In this document: piece after piece, positions 50,635 through 59,946 of the stretch
Numbering within the stretch: position 1 is the first letter of the stretch
Layout: each line of letters opens with the position of its first letter
Source: Roseovarius autotrophicus
GTDB lineage: Bacteria; Pseudomonadota; Alphaproteobacteria; Rhodobacterales; Rhodobacteraceae
Assembly: GCF_018069895.1 (NCBI RefSeq)
Contig: NZ_JAGQDH010000006.1
Coordinates: 124,001-188,000, forward strand
Direction: 5' to 3'
Length of the DNA: 64,000 nt
Program-made: the position numbers and the translations under genes
Notes under the pieces: model-generated
Databases searched by the model: none
The model's input: only the letters and a program-made list of their open reading frames with translations
Told to the model about the DNA's origin: nothing

Positions 50635-51795
50635 TCAGCACCGGATCACCCGATCCGCCGCATGGCGACCGGCCCAAAACCCGGTGGCAAGGCAGGCAGT
50701 CAAGAGATAGCCGCCGGTCGGCGCCTCCCAGTCAAGCATCTCGCCGGCGGCAAACGTGCCGGGGCGGGCGCGCAGCATCAGCGCATCATCAAGTGTTTCG
50801 AACCGCAGCCCCCCGGCGGTGGAAATCGCCTGATCCATCGGACGCGAATCGGCAAGGGGCACGGGCAGCGCCTTGAGAGCGGTGGCAAGATCGGGCGCGC
50901 TGCGGGCGAATTCCATCACCAGCGCCACCTTGACCGGGTCAAGGCGCAGCGCCTTGCGCAGCCGGTTCATCAGGCTGTCGCCAGGGCGCGCACGGGCAAG
51001 GCGAGCAGAGATCTGATCGGCGGCAAGATCGGGCATGAGGTCAAGCACGAGCGACGCGCCGTCACGCAGCGCAGCGCTGACCTCGTAGATACCGCCGCCC
51101 TCGACCCCGGTGGCCGAGATCACGAACTCTCCCCGCGAGACAGTGCCGCCCGCCCGCAAGGCCACACCCTTGACCGGCTTGCCCAGATGCGACGCCATAT
51201 GCGGCGACCAGGCCACATCGAACCCCATGTTGGCAGGGCGAAAGGGCGCGACCTCCTGCCCGATATGCGCAGTCCACGCCCCGTCCGATCCAAGCCGTGC
51301 CCAACTCGCGCCGCCGCAGGCAAGAACGGTGACCGCCGGGGTCAGGGTGCGGGCACCCTCCGGCGTGTCAAAAAGCACCGCGCCCCCGTCCCACCCTGTC
51401 CAGCGCCAGCGCGTGCGGATCTTGACTTCCAGCCCTTCGAGCCGCGCCAGCCAGGCGCGCAGAAGCGGCGACGCTTTCATCGCGCGCGGAAACACCCGCC
51501 CGGTCGTGCCGGTGAACAGCGGCTGGCCCAGCCCCTCGACCCAGGCCCGCACCTGATCGGGCCCGAACGCCGCGAGCATCGGCCGCAGTGCCCCGGCGCG
51601 GTTGCCATAGGCAGCCAGAAATGTCTCGAAAGGTTCGTCCTTGGTCAGGTTCAGGCCCGATTTTCCGGCCATCAGCAACTTGCGCCCCACCGAGGGCTTT
51701 CCCTCCGCTACCGTTACGCGCACCCCCGCAACGGCCATCGCCTCTGCCGCCATCAACCCCGCGGGCCCGCCCCCGATGACAAGAGCCTCGCTCAA
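50635..51795 (-). CDS. HI0933/TIGR03862-type flavoprotein
   Basis: This roughly 386-residue NAD(P)/FAD-dependent oxidoreductase has the N-terminal FAD motif ALVIGGGPAGLMAAE. MAGKSGLNLTKDEP is the HI0933-family segment and TVLACGGASWARLGSDGAW a family hallmark. The C-terminal TAGGLRFETLDDALM and GEMLDWEAPTGGYLL close the FAD site. Its substrate is unknown. A TTG at 51795 fits the family start (SEALVIGGG); the frame could also begin at TTG 51813. It stands alone between the two peptide clusters. Confidence 0.87.
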   Translation of the reverse strand: MSEALVIGGGPAGLMAAEAMAVAGVRVTVAEGKPSVGRKLLMAGKSGLNLTKDEPFETFLAAYGNRAGALRPMLAAFGPDQVRAWVEGLGQPLFTGTTGRVFPRAMKASPLLRAWLARLEGLEVKIRTRWRWTGWDGGAVLFDTPEGARTLTPAVTVLACGGASWARLGSDGAWTAHIGQEVAPFRPANMGFDVAWSPHMASHLGKPVKGVALRAGGTVSRGEFVISATGVEGGGIYEVSAALRDGASLVLDLMPDLAADQISARLARARPGDSLMNRLRKALRLDPVKVALVMEFARSAPDLATALKALPVPLADSRPMDQAISTAGGLRFETLDDALMLRARPGTFAAGEMLDWEAPTGGYLLTACLATGFWAGRHAADRVIRC

Positions 51796-52057
51796 GTCTC
51801 TTTGCCTGCCCAACTCATGCGCCTCCCTGACGGTTTCCTCCTCCTGCCCGGAGGCGCGCCAAGGATCAAGAGAAACCCGACCCGGACCCGATCACACGGG
51901 CTGCAGCAGTCGGAAACGAGGCGGCGGACCGGCGGCGATCGTGTCGCGAAGTTGGTGGAAATTTGAAGGCGGCGTAATCTCCGGGTGATCCGAAACCCTG
52001 ATCCACCTTAACTTGGCTGCATTGTGGTTGAAAAAGCAGGACTACCTCTGGACGATC

Positions 52058-53485
52058 CTACCAGATCTGCTCTGGCTTGATAGGGTTGTGCGTCATGTTC
52101 AGGCGCGCAGCCCTCCGAAGCCGCATCTCGACAGCATCCCCCAAGGCTTCGGCCTCGGTTAGAACCGATAAAAGCCGGGTAGTGCTGAAATCGGTCAATA
52201 GCCTTGCGGCCAAGCGGGGTTCCCCCGCGTCCAAAAGCACCTCGGCACTGCGCAGGACGTCAGGGAGGTCTGCCGCAAGCTGCGACTCGACGCGGCGCCA
52301 GTGATCCCAGACCTCCGCGAGGATTGGCTCCTGTGCCTGGAACGCGAGGTGCATCAGACGCTTGAAGATCTGAAAGGCGGACCGGGTCACTTCGACGCCC
52401 TGCGGGACATGTGAAACCGAGTCGGGATCGCGTTCGGCATGACGGGAATCGAGAAACCTTGCCGATTCTCCCTCGGTCAGGTAGCGGTGCGCCGCATACT
52501 CGGGTGGCAGATCGGTCATTCCAATGAACACCGGCACCAGTGGTGCGGTCACCGGCCCCACCGGCGCGTGCCACATCACCCGAAGCGCGTCATGTGACGG
52601 GTGCATCAGCGGGACAACCTGACCGTAGCCTGCGGTATCCCCGGTCAGCTTCTCAGTCGAGATCGACCAGAACACATCGGCAAGAGTAATCTTGTCGGCC
52701 TGCGCTGCGCGGGTGCGCATTTCGGCCTCCACCCAGGCGACACCTTCCCAACGACCCTTGCCGTCGCCATAGACGCGGTTCACGTCGAAGGGGCCATTTG
52801 CGGGATCATACCAACCAAGGTCCACAGCCGTTGAGATGAAATGGGCAGGAAACAGGAAATCCGCATCGGGCTGATCCGGGATCACGCCGATATGGCCGGG
52901 GCGCGAGGCGCGAATGCTGTCAGGCCCCAGACGTTCCGCGACCCAGAGTCCCTTGCCGCCGGAAAACTCGATCACCACCCAGGCTTCGTCCGGGTCGGCG
53001 ATGATGTGGGAATTGCCACCATAGCAGCTATAGCCGTGTTCGGCGATCAAGCTGGCTATGATGTCTACCCCCTCGCGCGCGGTGCGGGCACGCTCCAGCA
53101 CGATACGGGCAAGGTCGGAGTAATTCGGGCCGGCTTGATCCGCCGGGGTCATCACCACAAGTTCGGCTCGGGATGTTGACCAGACATCGCGCACCGCAAC
53201 ACCGTGCTCGTTGAGACCACCGTTGGTGATGGGAGCAGGCACACCGAGGTAGTGGCTATAGCTGACACGCACATGGCGGAATGTCTCGGTCACCTGCGGG
53301 ATTTGCGACCGCTGCCCGGGCAGATTGGATGTCGGTGAGACGCCGACCGTAATAGTGGTATCGAGCATATGGTGCTGTCTTGGAACCAACTCCAGCCAAT
53401 GGCTGGAGGGTTCGTCACCATAGCCCGCCAGATAGGCGATGCCGTCGGCGGTGTGGTTGCCGCCGATGTAGATGCCGTAACTCAT
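52058..53485 (-). CDS. C69-like dipeptidase homologue with Ser in place of the nucleophilic Cys
   Basis: This 475-residue protein aligns with Ntn-fold C69 dipeptidases/secernins over its N-terminal half (GGNHTADGIAYLAGYGDEPS, NEHGVAVRDVWSTSRAELV, SLIAEHGYSCYGGNSHIIADPDEAWVVE-like). In C69 enzymes the nucleophile is the N-terminal Cys a fixed distance before TADGS. Here the corresponding residue is Ser2, directly after the initiator Met. Ser can serve as an Ntn nucleophile, so this may be an N-terminal Ser amidohydrolase. Its ATG overlaps the dppF stop, so it is the last gene of cluster 2. Confidence 0.8.
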   Translation of the reverse strand: MSYGIYIGGNHTADGIAYLAGYGDEPSSHWLELVPRQHHMLDTTITVGVSPTSNLPGQRSQIPQVTETFRHVRVSYSHYLGVPAPITNGGLNEHGVAVRDVWSTSRAELVVMTPADQAGPNYSDLARIVLERARTAREGVDIIASLIAEHGYSCYGGNSHIIADPDEAWVVIEFSGGKGLWVAERLGPDSIRASRPGHIGVIPDQPDADFLFPAHFISTAVDLGWYDPANGPFDVNRVYGDGKGRWEGVAWVEAEMRTRAAQADKITLADVFWSISTEKLTGDTAGYGQVVPLMHPSHDALRVMWHAPVGPVTAPLVPVFIGMTDLPPEYAAHRYLTEGESARFLDSRHAERDPDSVSHVPQGVEVTRSAFQIFKRLMHLAFQAQEPILAEVWDHWRRVESQLAADLPDVLRSAEVLLDAGEPRLAARLLTDFSTTRLLSVLTEAEALGDAVEMRLRRAARLNMTHNPIKPEQIW

Positions 53486-54474
53486 GATACCTCGGAGATT
53501 GCAGGCAAGGGATAGTGGCACGAAACGATGCCACCGGTCCGTGATGGCGCAAGCTCCGGTGCGCGCACAGCGCAATCGGGACGCGCCATCGGGCAACGCG
53601 AATGAAACTCGCAGCCCGACGGACGGTCGTTAAGCGCGGGGGTTTCGCCTCTGAGCGCAAGACGCTTGCGCCGCGCAGTGGGATCGGGTTCGGGGTTTGC
53701 CGCCATCAGGGCCTGGGTATAGGGATGAACGGGGGAGGTAAGGATATCCTCGACCGGCCCCAGTTCCACGATCCGCCCCAGATACATCACCGCAACACGG
53801 TCTGCGATATGTCTAAGGATGTTAAGGTTGTGGGTAATGATCACCGTGGTCAACCCATGCGAAACCTTTATCCCATTCAGGAGGTTCAGGATCTCGCCCT
53901 GGATCGAGACGTCGAGCCCGGCGGTCGGCTCATCCGCCAGAACCAGCGTCGGGCCAAGTGCCAGAGCCCGCGCAACGCCCACCCGGCGGGCCTGCCCGCC
54001 TGAAAGCTCATGCGGATAGCGGTTAAGGAAATCGGCGCCGAGGCCCGCGTCCTGCAACAACCGCAGCGCAGTTTCCTCGCGCCCGTTGCTCGGCATGCCG
54101 TGGATGGCAAAGGGTTCAAGCAGAAGATCGCGTACAGTCTTGCGCGGTGACAGCGAGCCGACGGGATCCTGAAACATCATCGCCACACGGCGGCGTACTT
54201 CGCGCCAGTCGGATCGATCATGCAGCGGGGTTCCGTCGAACCAAACCTCACCAGCCGCCAACGGAACCAGCCCGTTGATCGCGCGCGCCAAAGTCGTCTT
54301 GCCCGACCCGGATTCGCCGACGATAGCCAGCGTTTCGCCTGCTGCAACATCTAGCGAGACACCGGCCACGGCCTGCACCCGACGCTGGCCGGAAGGTGTG
54401 AAAAGCGCCCTCAGGCCGCTCACGCCGGGGAATTCGACGGTCACGTCCCTCAAGGACAGGATTGGCGTATTCAT
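53482..54474 (-). CDS. dppF: di/oligopeptide ABC transporter ATPase (DppF-type), cluster 2
   Basis: This 330-residue ATPase has Walker A GESGSGKTT, MMFQDPVGSLSPRK, signature LSGGQARRV, Walker B VLADEPTAGLD and the C-terminal peptide domain (GCEFHSRCPMARPDC). The signature has Ala-Arg rather than Gln-Arg after GGQ, an unusual but tolerated change. It overlaps both neighbours by four bases (ATGA). Confidence 0.92.
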   Translation of the reverse strand: MNTPILSLRDVTVEFPGVSGLRALFTPSGQRRVQAVAGVSLDVAAGETLAIVGESGSGKTTLARAINGLVPLAAGEVWFDGTPLHDRSDWREVRRRVAMMFQDPVGSLSPRKTVRDLLLEPFAIHGMPSNGREETALRLLQDAGLGADFLNRYPHELSGGQARRVGVARALALGPTLVLADEPTAGLDVSIQGEILNLLNGIKVSHGLTTVIITHNLNILRHIADRVAVMYLGRIVELGPVEDILTSPVHPYTQALMAANPEPDPTARRKRLALRGETPALNDRPSGCEFHSRCPMARPDCAVRAPELAPSRTGGIVSCHYPLPAISEVS

Positions 54475-55442
54475 CCATGCACCTCTTGCGCATGGTGGCA
54501 AGCGGCCCAGTGCGGGGGCGTCAGGGTGACGCGCGGCGGGCGTTCGATGCAGATATCGGTGGCGTAGGGACAGCGCGCCCGAAAGATGCAGCCCGCGGGC
54601 GGGTTGGTAAGATCGGGCAGGCTTCCTGGGATCGATGGCAGCGACGCTACCTTGCGTTTCAGCCGCCCGGGATCGCATTCGATCAGTTTCTGCGTGTAGG
54701 GATGGGCCGGACGCAGAAAGACCTCTTCAACCGCGCCTTCTTCGACGACCTCTCCCGCGTACATGACCACCACGCGATCGCACAGTTCGGCGATAACGCC
54801 GAGATGGTGCGAGATGAAGAGGATCGCGCAGCCGATCTCTTTCTGGATCTCCTTGAGCAGTTCGATGATCTGGATTTCCAGCGTCGCATCCAGCGCCGTT
54901 GTCGGCTCATCCGCGATCAGCAGCTTTGGCATCATCATCGCTGCCATCGCGATGGCCACGCGCTGCCGCATGCCGCCGGACAGTTCATGCGGATAGGCAG
55001 AAAGTTTACCCTTGGGATCGGGCATACCGACACGAGCCAGCATCGCCGCAGCACGATCATTCTTTTCGGCATGACCGATCCTGTCGCGATACTGGATGTC
55101 GCGCATCTGCCGGCCGATGCTGATGACCGGATTGAGGGATGTCATCGGGTCCTGGAACACCACCGACATATCTTGTCCGCGCAGGTCGCGCAGCCGACGC
55201 GGCGAGGCCGTGGCGATTTCCTCGTCGGCAAGCCGGATCGAACCTCCGGTGCGCGTTGCATTCTCTGGGAGCAGATGCAGGAGCGCGCCGATCAACGTGG
55301 ACTTACCGCAGCCCGATTCCCCGACAATACCCACAATCTGCCCGGCCGGCACTTCAAGCGACACCTCGCGCAGCGCCTGCAACCCGCCCTCGCGGGTAGC
55401 ATAGGTCACTGAAAGCCGCTCAACTTCAAGCGTTTTAGTCAT
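54471..55442 (-). CDS. dppD: di/oligopeptide ABC transporter ATPase (DppD-type), cluster 2
   Basis: This 323-residue ATPase has Walker [24 protein letters not shown], signature LSGGMRQRV, Walker [12 protein letters not shown] and the C-terminal GCIFRARCPYATDIC domain. It pairs with the DppF-type ATPase. It overlaps the dppC stop and the dppF start by four bases each. Confidence 0.93.
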   Translation of the reverse strand: MTKTLEVERLSVTYATREGGLQALREVSLEVPAGQIVGIVGESGCGKSTLIGALLHLLPENATRTGGSIRLADEEIATASPRRLRDLRGQDMSVVFQDPMTSLNPVISIGRQMRDIQYRDRIGHAEKNDRAAAMLARVGMPDPKGKLSAYPHELSGGMRQRVAIAMAAMMMPKLLIADEPTTALDATLEIQIIELLKEIQKEIGCAILFISHHLGVIAELCDRVVVMYAGEVVEEGAVEEVFLRPAHPYTQKLIECDPGRLKRKVASLPSIPGSLPDLTNPPAGCIFRARCPYATDICIERPPRVTLTPPHWAACHHAQEVHG

Positions 55443-56287
55443 CTGCCCTTCCTCAGCTTGGGGTCCAGTTGATCGCGCAGCGCCTCTCCGAGAAAGGTGA
55501 AGCCGAGCGTCACGAGGATCAGCGGCAGACCACCCGACAGGATAATCCACGGAGTGGTGCGGATGAAGTCGAAGCCGTCCTTGAGGGTTGCGCCCCAGCT
55601 AGGCGTGCCGGGTGGGACCCCGATACCGAGAAAGCTCATTCCTGCCTCGATGGTGATGACGACGGGCAGATTCATCGCGGCAAGGATGAAGAACGGTCCC
55701 AGTACGTTAGGCAGGATATGGTGAAAAACGATCCGGCCGAATGATGCGCCCATCGCGCGCTCGGCCAGAATGAATTCAGCATTCTTCAACGAAAGGGTCT
55801 GGGTGCGCACGACCCGGCCATATTCAGAGAATGACGTGACAACCACTACGATGATCACCGTTGACAGGCCCCGCGGCAGCAGGGCCGCGAGCGCCAAGGC
55901 AAGGATGATCGTCGGATAGGCGCGCAGTGTGTCGAAGAAGAACAGGAGGGTATTATCAAGCCAACGCGGACCAAACCCGGCCAGCATCCCGAGAACCAGC
56001 CCGATCAGCGCCGATATGCTGACCGCAGTCATCGCCACATAAAGGGCGATACGGCCACCCTGAAGCAGTCGTGAGAACGTATCCCGGCCCAGATTGTCGG
56101 TGCCCAGCCAATAGTGCCATGACGGGGGCGCGAACCGGTCCGCCATGTTCATCGCGCGAAAGTCGTGCGGTGCTATCACATCGGCAAAGATCGCCGCCAG
56201 CACCAACCCGCTGATAATGACGATTGCCACGACCGCCATCGGGTCCGCCAGAAGCCGACCAAGAAGGGTATAGCGAAAGTGCGTCAT
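55439..56287 (-). CDS. dppC: peptide ABC transporter permease (DppC-type), cluster 2
   Basis: This 282-residue permease has six hydrophobic segments, the DppC motif WLGTDNLGRDTFSRLLQGGRIAL and the EAA-type loop AERAMGASFGRIVFHHILPNVLG, then EAGMSFLGIGVPPGTPSWG. Its ATG overlaps the dppB stop, so the permeases are translationally coupled. Confidence 0.93.
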   Translation of the reverse strand: MTHFRYTLLGRLLADPMAVVAIVIISGLVLAAIFADVIAPHDFRAMNMADRFAPPSWHYWLGTDNLGRDTFSRLLQGGRIALYVAMTAVSISALIGLVLGMLAGFGPRWLDNTLLFFFDTLRAYPTIILALALAALLPRGLSTVIIVVVVTSFSEYGRVVRTQTLSLKNAEFILAERAMGASFGRIVFHHILPNVLGPFFILAAMNLPVVITIEAGMSFLGIGVPPGTPSWGATLKDGFDFIRTTPWIILSGGLPLILVTLGFTFLGEALRDQLDPKLRKGR

Positions 56288-57237
56288 GACTTGGTCCGGT
56301 GCCGGGGATCGAGCGCGGCATTGATCAGATCGGCGATCAGGGCGCAGGTGACGAAGAACCCGATTGCGACGAGCATCGAGCCCATCACGACCGGATAGTT
56401 TCGGCCCGACACGCTGTCATAGATCAACGATCCGATTCCGGGTCGTGAAAAGACGATCTCGGCAAAGACTGCGGCCGAGAGCATGCCGCCGATGCCGACG
56501 CCCAGTACCTGCACAGCCGGAAGGATCGCCACGCGCAGGGCATAGTTGTAGATCACCACCCGACGAGGCAGGCCAAAGGCGCGGGCGGTGCGGATGTAGC
56601 TTTCGCTCAGGGTTTCCAGCATCGAGGCGCGCACGATGCGGGCGACATACCCGACCCAAGCCAGCCCGATCGCCAGAGATGGCAGGATCAGATGATAGAG
56701 GCGGCTGCCGATATCGCCTGGCTCGCCTGCGCCGATGGTCGGAAACCAGCGTAGCGTGACCGAAAACAAAAGGAGCGCATAGAGAGCCACGACAAAGGAT
56801 GGGGCCGCAATAAAGGCCACCGAGAGCACGCCCGTCACCCTGTCAAGCAGGCTGTTACGATTGTCCGCGGAAAAGGCGCCCAACACGATACCCAGTGAGG
56901 CCGACCAGAAAATTGCCCCAAATACCAGAGCCGTTGTGTGTGGCAGAGCGCTGAACACCGCCACGGCGACAGGTCGGTTACGGTAGTAATCAGTTCCCAG
57001 ATCCCCGGCCAGAACCCTGCCCCAGAAATCAGCAAGCTGAACATAGATCGGGTTGTCCAGCCCCATCTGCAGGCGAAACTCGGCCCTGATCTCTGGTGTG
57101 GCGCGCGGCCCCAGGAGAACCGTTGTAGGGTCTCCCGGCAGAGTTACCATGATCGTAAACAGAGCCGAGATGGCGACAAATACGATGGCCAAAGCCAAGG
57201 CGACGCGCTGGAGGGTGTAGGTCAACATGCGAGTCAT
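56284..57237 (-). CDS. dppB: peptide ABC transporter permease (DppB-type), cluster 2
   Basis: This 317-residue permease opens MLTYTLQRVALALAIVF and has LPGDPTTVLLGPRATPEIRAEFR and the EAA-type loop TARAFGLPRRVVIYNYALRVAILPAVQ. It forms the channel with DppC. The start was set at ATG 57237 close to the first helix. A long imperfect hairpin separates it from the binding-protein gene upstream. Confidence 0.92.
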   Translation of the reverse strand: MTRMLTYTLQRVALALAIVFVAISALFTIMVTLPGDPTTVLLGPRATPEIRAEFRLQMGLDNPIYVQLADFWGRVLAGDLGTDYYRNRPVAVAVFSALPHTTALVFGAIFWSASLGIVLGAFSADNRNSLLDRVTGVLSVAFIAAPSFVVALYALLLFSVTLRWFPTIGAGEPGDIGSRLYHLILPSLAIGLAWVGYVARIVRASMLETLSESYIRTARAFGLPRRVVIYNYALRVAILPAVQVLGVGIGGMLSAAVFAEIVFSRPGIGSLIYDSVSGRNYPVVMGSMLVAIGFFVTCALIADLINAALDPRHRTKS

Positions 57238-57247
57238 GCCCCATTGG

Positions 57248-57277
57248 ACCGGCGCGGACAGGTCAATCCGCACCGGT
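57248..57277 (-). other. hairpin between the binding-protein gene and dppB, cluster 2
   Basis: On the minus strand ACCGGTGCGGA and TCCGCGCCGGT (11-base arms, one G-U pair) flank an eight-base loop. The hairpin spans the short intergenic space after the SBP stop and ends 10 bases before the dppB start. No T-run. It probably reinforces an SBP mRNA 3' end or lowers permease expression. Confidence 0.6.
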
Positions 57278-57292
57278 TGTCGGTTTCAGGAG

Positions 57293-58870
57293 TCACGCGC
57301 GTCGAAAGAATTGCACCATCGGCAGGCCGTCCGGGCGGGTCGCAGGCGTGATCGTGTCAGCATAAAGGTTCGCAGTGACCTCATGTGTAATAAAGCGGTA
57401 GGCCCCGGATTCTTCCATAAGATCCTGCATTCGACGATACATCGCGTCCCGTTTTTCGTTGTCAGTCTCAGAAAGCGCCTCTTCGTGCAACCTGTCGAAC
57501 TCCTCATTTGAGAACTGTTCCCAGTTCCAGTCGCCGATCTGATTGGTCACGAACCAGGCCGTGGCGTAGTATGGATCAGGTGTCATCGAGAACCGCTTGA
57601 ACGTCAGTTCAAGATCGCGCCAGCGTTCACCGTCGGCGGCGACACCAAGGCTCCAGAACGATCCGGATTCATGGACTGAAATCTCAAGATCAATTCCCGC
57701 GTTGGTCATCATGGCCTGCATGACCTGAGCGCTCGTCGTTGCAGTGACGTTGTTGAGAACGTCGATCTTGATCGCCAGCCGATCAATCCCGGCCTCGTCC
57801 AGCAGCGCGCGGGCGCGCGCGAAATCGGCTTGCTGCGGGATCAGCGTTTTCTCGCGATGACCGATGAGCCCCGGTGCGATGATGCCGGTGGAGGGTTCGG
57901 CCACGTCGAAATAGGCGGCCTGCATGATCGATGGCACGTCGATGGCGTGCATGATCGCCTGACGCACGCGGATATCCTCGAATTTCGGATTGTTCAGATT
58001 CAGCCCGACCCAAGTATAGCTGAGCGCCGGGTGCAGGGTCAGTTGCGAATTGGCTGGCGGGTTCTCTTGGAGGCGCTGGACAGAGCCGGGGCCGATGGCG
58101 GTGAAATCCACATCGCCGGCTTCCTTGGCGATCTCGGCGGCGGATTCATCGACAATTGCGATAATGTCCACCCGGTCGAAATCCGGTGCGGCGCCGGAAT
58201 AATCCGGGTTGCGTTCCAGCACCCAACGCTCGCCAAGGCGATGTTCGCTGACACGATAGGGGCCGGAAACTGTGGGCGGAACCGCAGTCGTGATCTTGCC
58301 GCCAGCCTCTTCGGTGGCGCGCTTGCAGAGTATCGTACCGGCCAGATAGGGCAGCGCTATGGACCAAATCGGTGCAAAAGGCCGCTCCATGTGGATGATG
58401 CCGGAATGGCTGTCGGTCACTTCGACATGCGTGAACGGGCCGAGGTCGGGTTTGATGCGAGAGTTGTTCTCTTCGACCATGTGGCGTTCCATCGAGAATT
58501 TCACATCTTCGGCGGTAATCTCACCATAGCCATCTGACCACATCTGACCGGGTTTCAGAGTGAAGGTGATCGTGGTCGGACTGCTCTGTTTGATGGTTTC
58601 CGCCAGATCGTTCTGCCAGGCCCATTCATCGCCGGGCACGTACTGGATCAGTTTTCGATAGATGCAGCCGTAGAGCATTTCCTCGAGAAATCCCGATGCG
58701 TCGAGCGGGTCGTAATCCTCGGGCTCCAGGTAGGAGCGGACGTTGAGCGTGGTCCCTTGGGCCCAAGCGGTAATCGGTAGTGCTGAGGCCGCCGACAGGC
58801 CCACGGCACCGGCCAGCAACTGCCGACGGTCAAGCGTGGGGAAGAGGCGCGAAAGGCGATGGTCGGTCAT
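57293..58870 (-). CDS. peptide ABC transporter substrate-binding protein, cluster 2
   Basis: This 525-residue family-5 solute-binding protein has a twin-arginine-type signal (LDRRQLLAGAVGLSAAS, RR at residues 15-16, cleavage after AWA near 37). Tat export is unusual for this family and suggests that it folds in the cytoplasm. Core features are LNVRSYLEPEDYDPLDASG, LKPGQMWSDGYGEITAEDVKF and SGPYRVSEHRLGERW. It binds the cluster 2 substrate. It follows the XRE gene by 130 bases that contain a shared regulatory element. Confidence 0.9.
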   Translation of the reverse strand: MTDHRLSRLFPTLDRRQLLAGAVGLSAASALPITAWAQGTTLNVRSYLEPEDYDPLDASGFLEEMLYGCIYRKLIQYVPGDEWAWQNDLAETIKQSSPTTITFTLKPGQMWSDGYGEITAEDVKFSMERHMVEENNSRIKPDLGPFTHVEVTDSHSGIIHMERPFAPIWSIALPYLAGTILCKRATEEAGGKITTAVPPTVSGPYRVSEHRLGERWVLERNPDYSGAAPDFDRVDIIAIVDESAAEIAKEAGDVDFTAIGPGSVQRLQENPPANSQLTLHPALSYTWVGLNLNNPKFEDIRVRQAIMHAIDVPSIMQAAYFDVAEPSTGIIAPGLIGHREKTLIPQQADFARARALLDEAGIDRLAIKIDVLNNVTATTSAQVMQAMMTNAGIDLEISVHESGSFWSLGVAADGERWRDLELTFKRFSMTPDPYYATAWFVTNQIGDWNWEQFSNEEFDRLHEEALSETDNEKRDAMYRRMQDLMEESGAYRFITHEVTANLYADTITPATRPDGLPMVQFFRRA

Positions 58871-58909
58871 TTCAGTGCTCCCTGCACAAATTTTTATGAT
58901 GTTTCTTAT

Positions 58910-58950
58910 CGCAACAGCCTGAGCAACCGGCCCCCTTCGGGCAATTGCGC
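58910..58950. promoter_or_regulatory. composite element upstream of the cluster 2 binding-protein gene
   Basis: On the plus strand the segment reads CGCAA-N7-AGCAACCGG-N10-GCAATTGCGC. Nearly the same three blocks recur at 62000-62037 upstream of the CocE-type gene. It lies 40-80 bases upstream of the binding-protein start. I infer a binding site for the XRE regulator encoded at 59001. Confidence 0.6.
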
Positions 58951-59000
58951 AGTGACATCTCGCATGTATGGTTCTGGCGCGATATGAGCGTCAGATTGCG

Positions 59001-59825
59001 TCAGACGGGCAGTTCTAACGCCGTCATCATCTGTTGGCCCTGACCGCTTGCGGCGAGCATGCGAGACACGTAGCGTGGCAGGGCCGGACTGTCCGGATCG
59101 AATATCCCGGTCAGGCGCAGCGCCGCACGTTTGTTGGTCTGCGGGCCGAGATACTCGAGAAAGACAGCTGCTGCAAAAGGTGCTCTGGCGCTGCGACCCT
59201 GCACGCCGAGCGTCATGCCGGTCAGAAATTCGATGTCATCCGTCGTGCTTGGAAACAAGACGGTCTGTGACAGCGAGCGCAGCAGACGTGCGTTGTGATC
59301 AACGATGAATATCCGTCCGCCCAGCATTACCGTGACGCCGACATAACGAACGAAATGCGACCGGCCGAGCGGGCTTTCCTCTGGCTGGAGACGTTCTGTC
59401 AAACGGCTATAAAATACGTCTTTATAACAGCTTATACGCAAGAGAGAGCGGCGGATCATGCCGGGACGACTGGGGGTGTGGTAGTAATAATGGTAGTACC
59501 CGCAATAGGGCTGCAAGCTTGTAGCCGAGTTCGTGAACATCGCGTCGATATGGCCGGCGGCTGGTCCGAGGGCGCGGATGAGGTGCCGCGCCCGTGGTCG
59601 GAGCGAGACGATTTCGGCGAATTGTCCATGCGGAAGCAGCAACTCTTCGTCTTCCACCCCGAAATGATCGCAAATTCGGCGCATGTTGCTCGCAGACGGG
59701 CGCGCGGTACCGTTGAGGTATTTCGTGAACTGTTGACGGTTGATCCCTATGGCGCGGCATGCCTCGGAGATTGAGTTCGAATAGCTGCATAGAAGACGCA
59801 GATTACGGGCGAAACTGGGCTGCAT
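59001..59825 (-). CDS. XRE-family transcriptional regulator of cluster 2
   Basis: This 274-residue protein has an N-terminal Cro/CI HTH (EACRAIGINRQQFTKYLNGTARPSASNMRRI) and a roughly 190-residue C-terminal domain of unknown fold that contains an unusual Tyr/His-rich stretch (CGYYHYYYHTPSR). It may sense the imported compound. It lies between the CocE-type hydrolase and binding-protein genes on the same strand. A GCGCAATGCGC sequence at 59861-59871 upstream could be a third, degenerate operator. Confidence 0.82.
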   Translation of the reverse strand: MQPSFARNLRLLCSYSNSISEACRAIGINRQQFTKYLNGTARPSASNMRRICDHFGVEDEELLLPHGQFAEIVSLRPRARHLIRALGPAAGHIDAMFTNSATSLQPYCGYYHYYYHTPSRPGMIRRSLLRISCYKDVFYSRLTERLQPEESPLGRSHFVRYVGVTVMLGGRIFIVDHNARLLRSLSQTVLFPSTTDDIEFLTGMTLGVQGRSARAPFAAAVFLEYLGPQTNKRAALRLTGIFDPDSPALPRYVSRMLAASGQGQQMMTALELPV

Positions 59826-59946
59826 TATAAAAGATTAACGCCTAGCGACCCCTAAGCCAAGCGCAATGCGCATCGTTTCGCGTCAGCCGATGCAGTCTCC
59901 TGCAATATCAGCGTCACTCTGCGCAAGTTTCTCCCCTGCTTTACAC

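Noticed and set aside
50051..50677. 208-codon minus-strand frame near the flavoprotein gene
   Set aside because: Cys/Arg/Pro-rich with no recognisable segment; probably a chance open frame in GC-rich debris.
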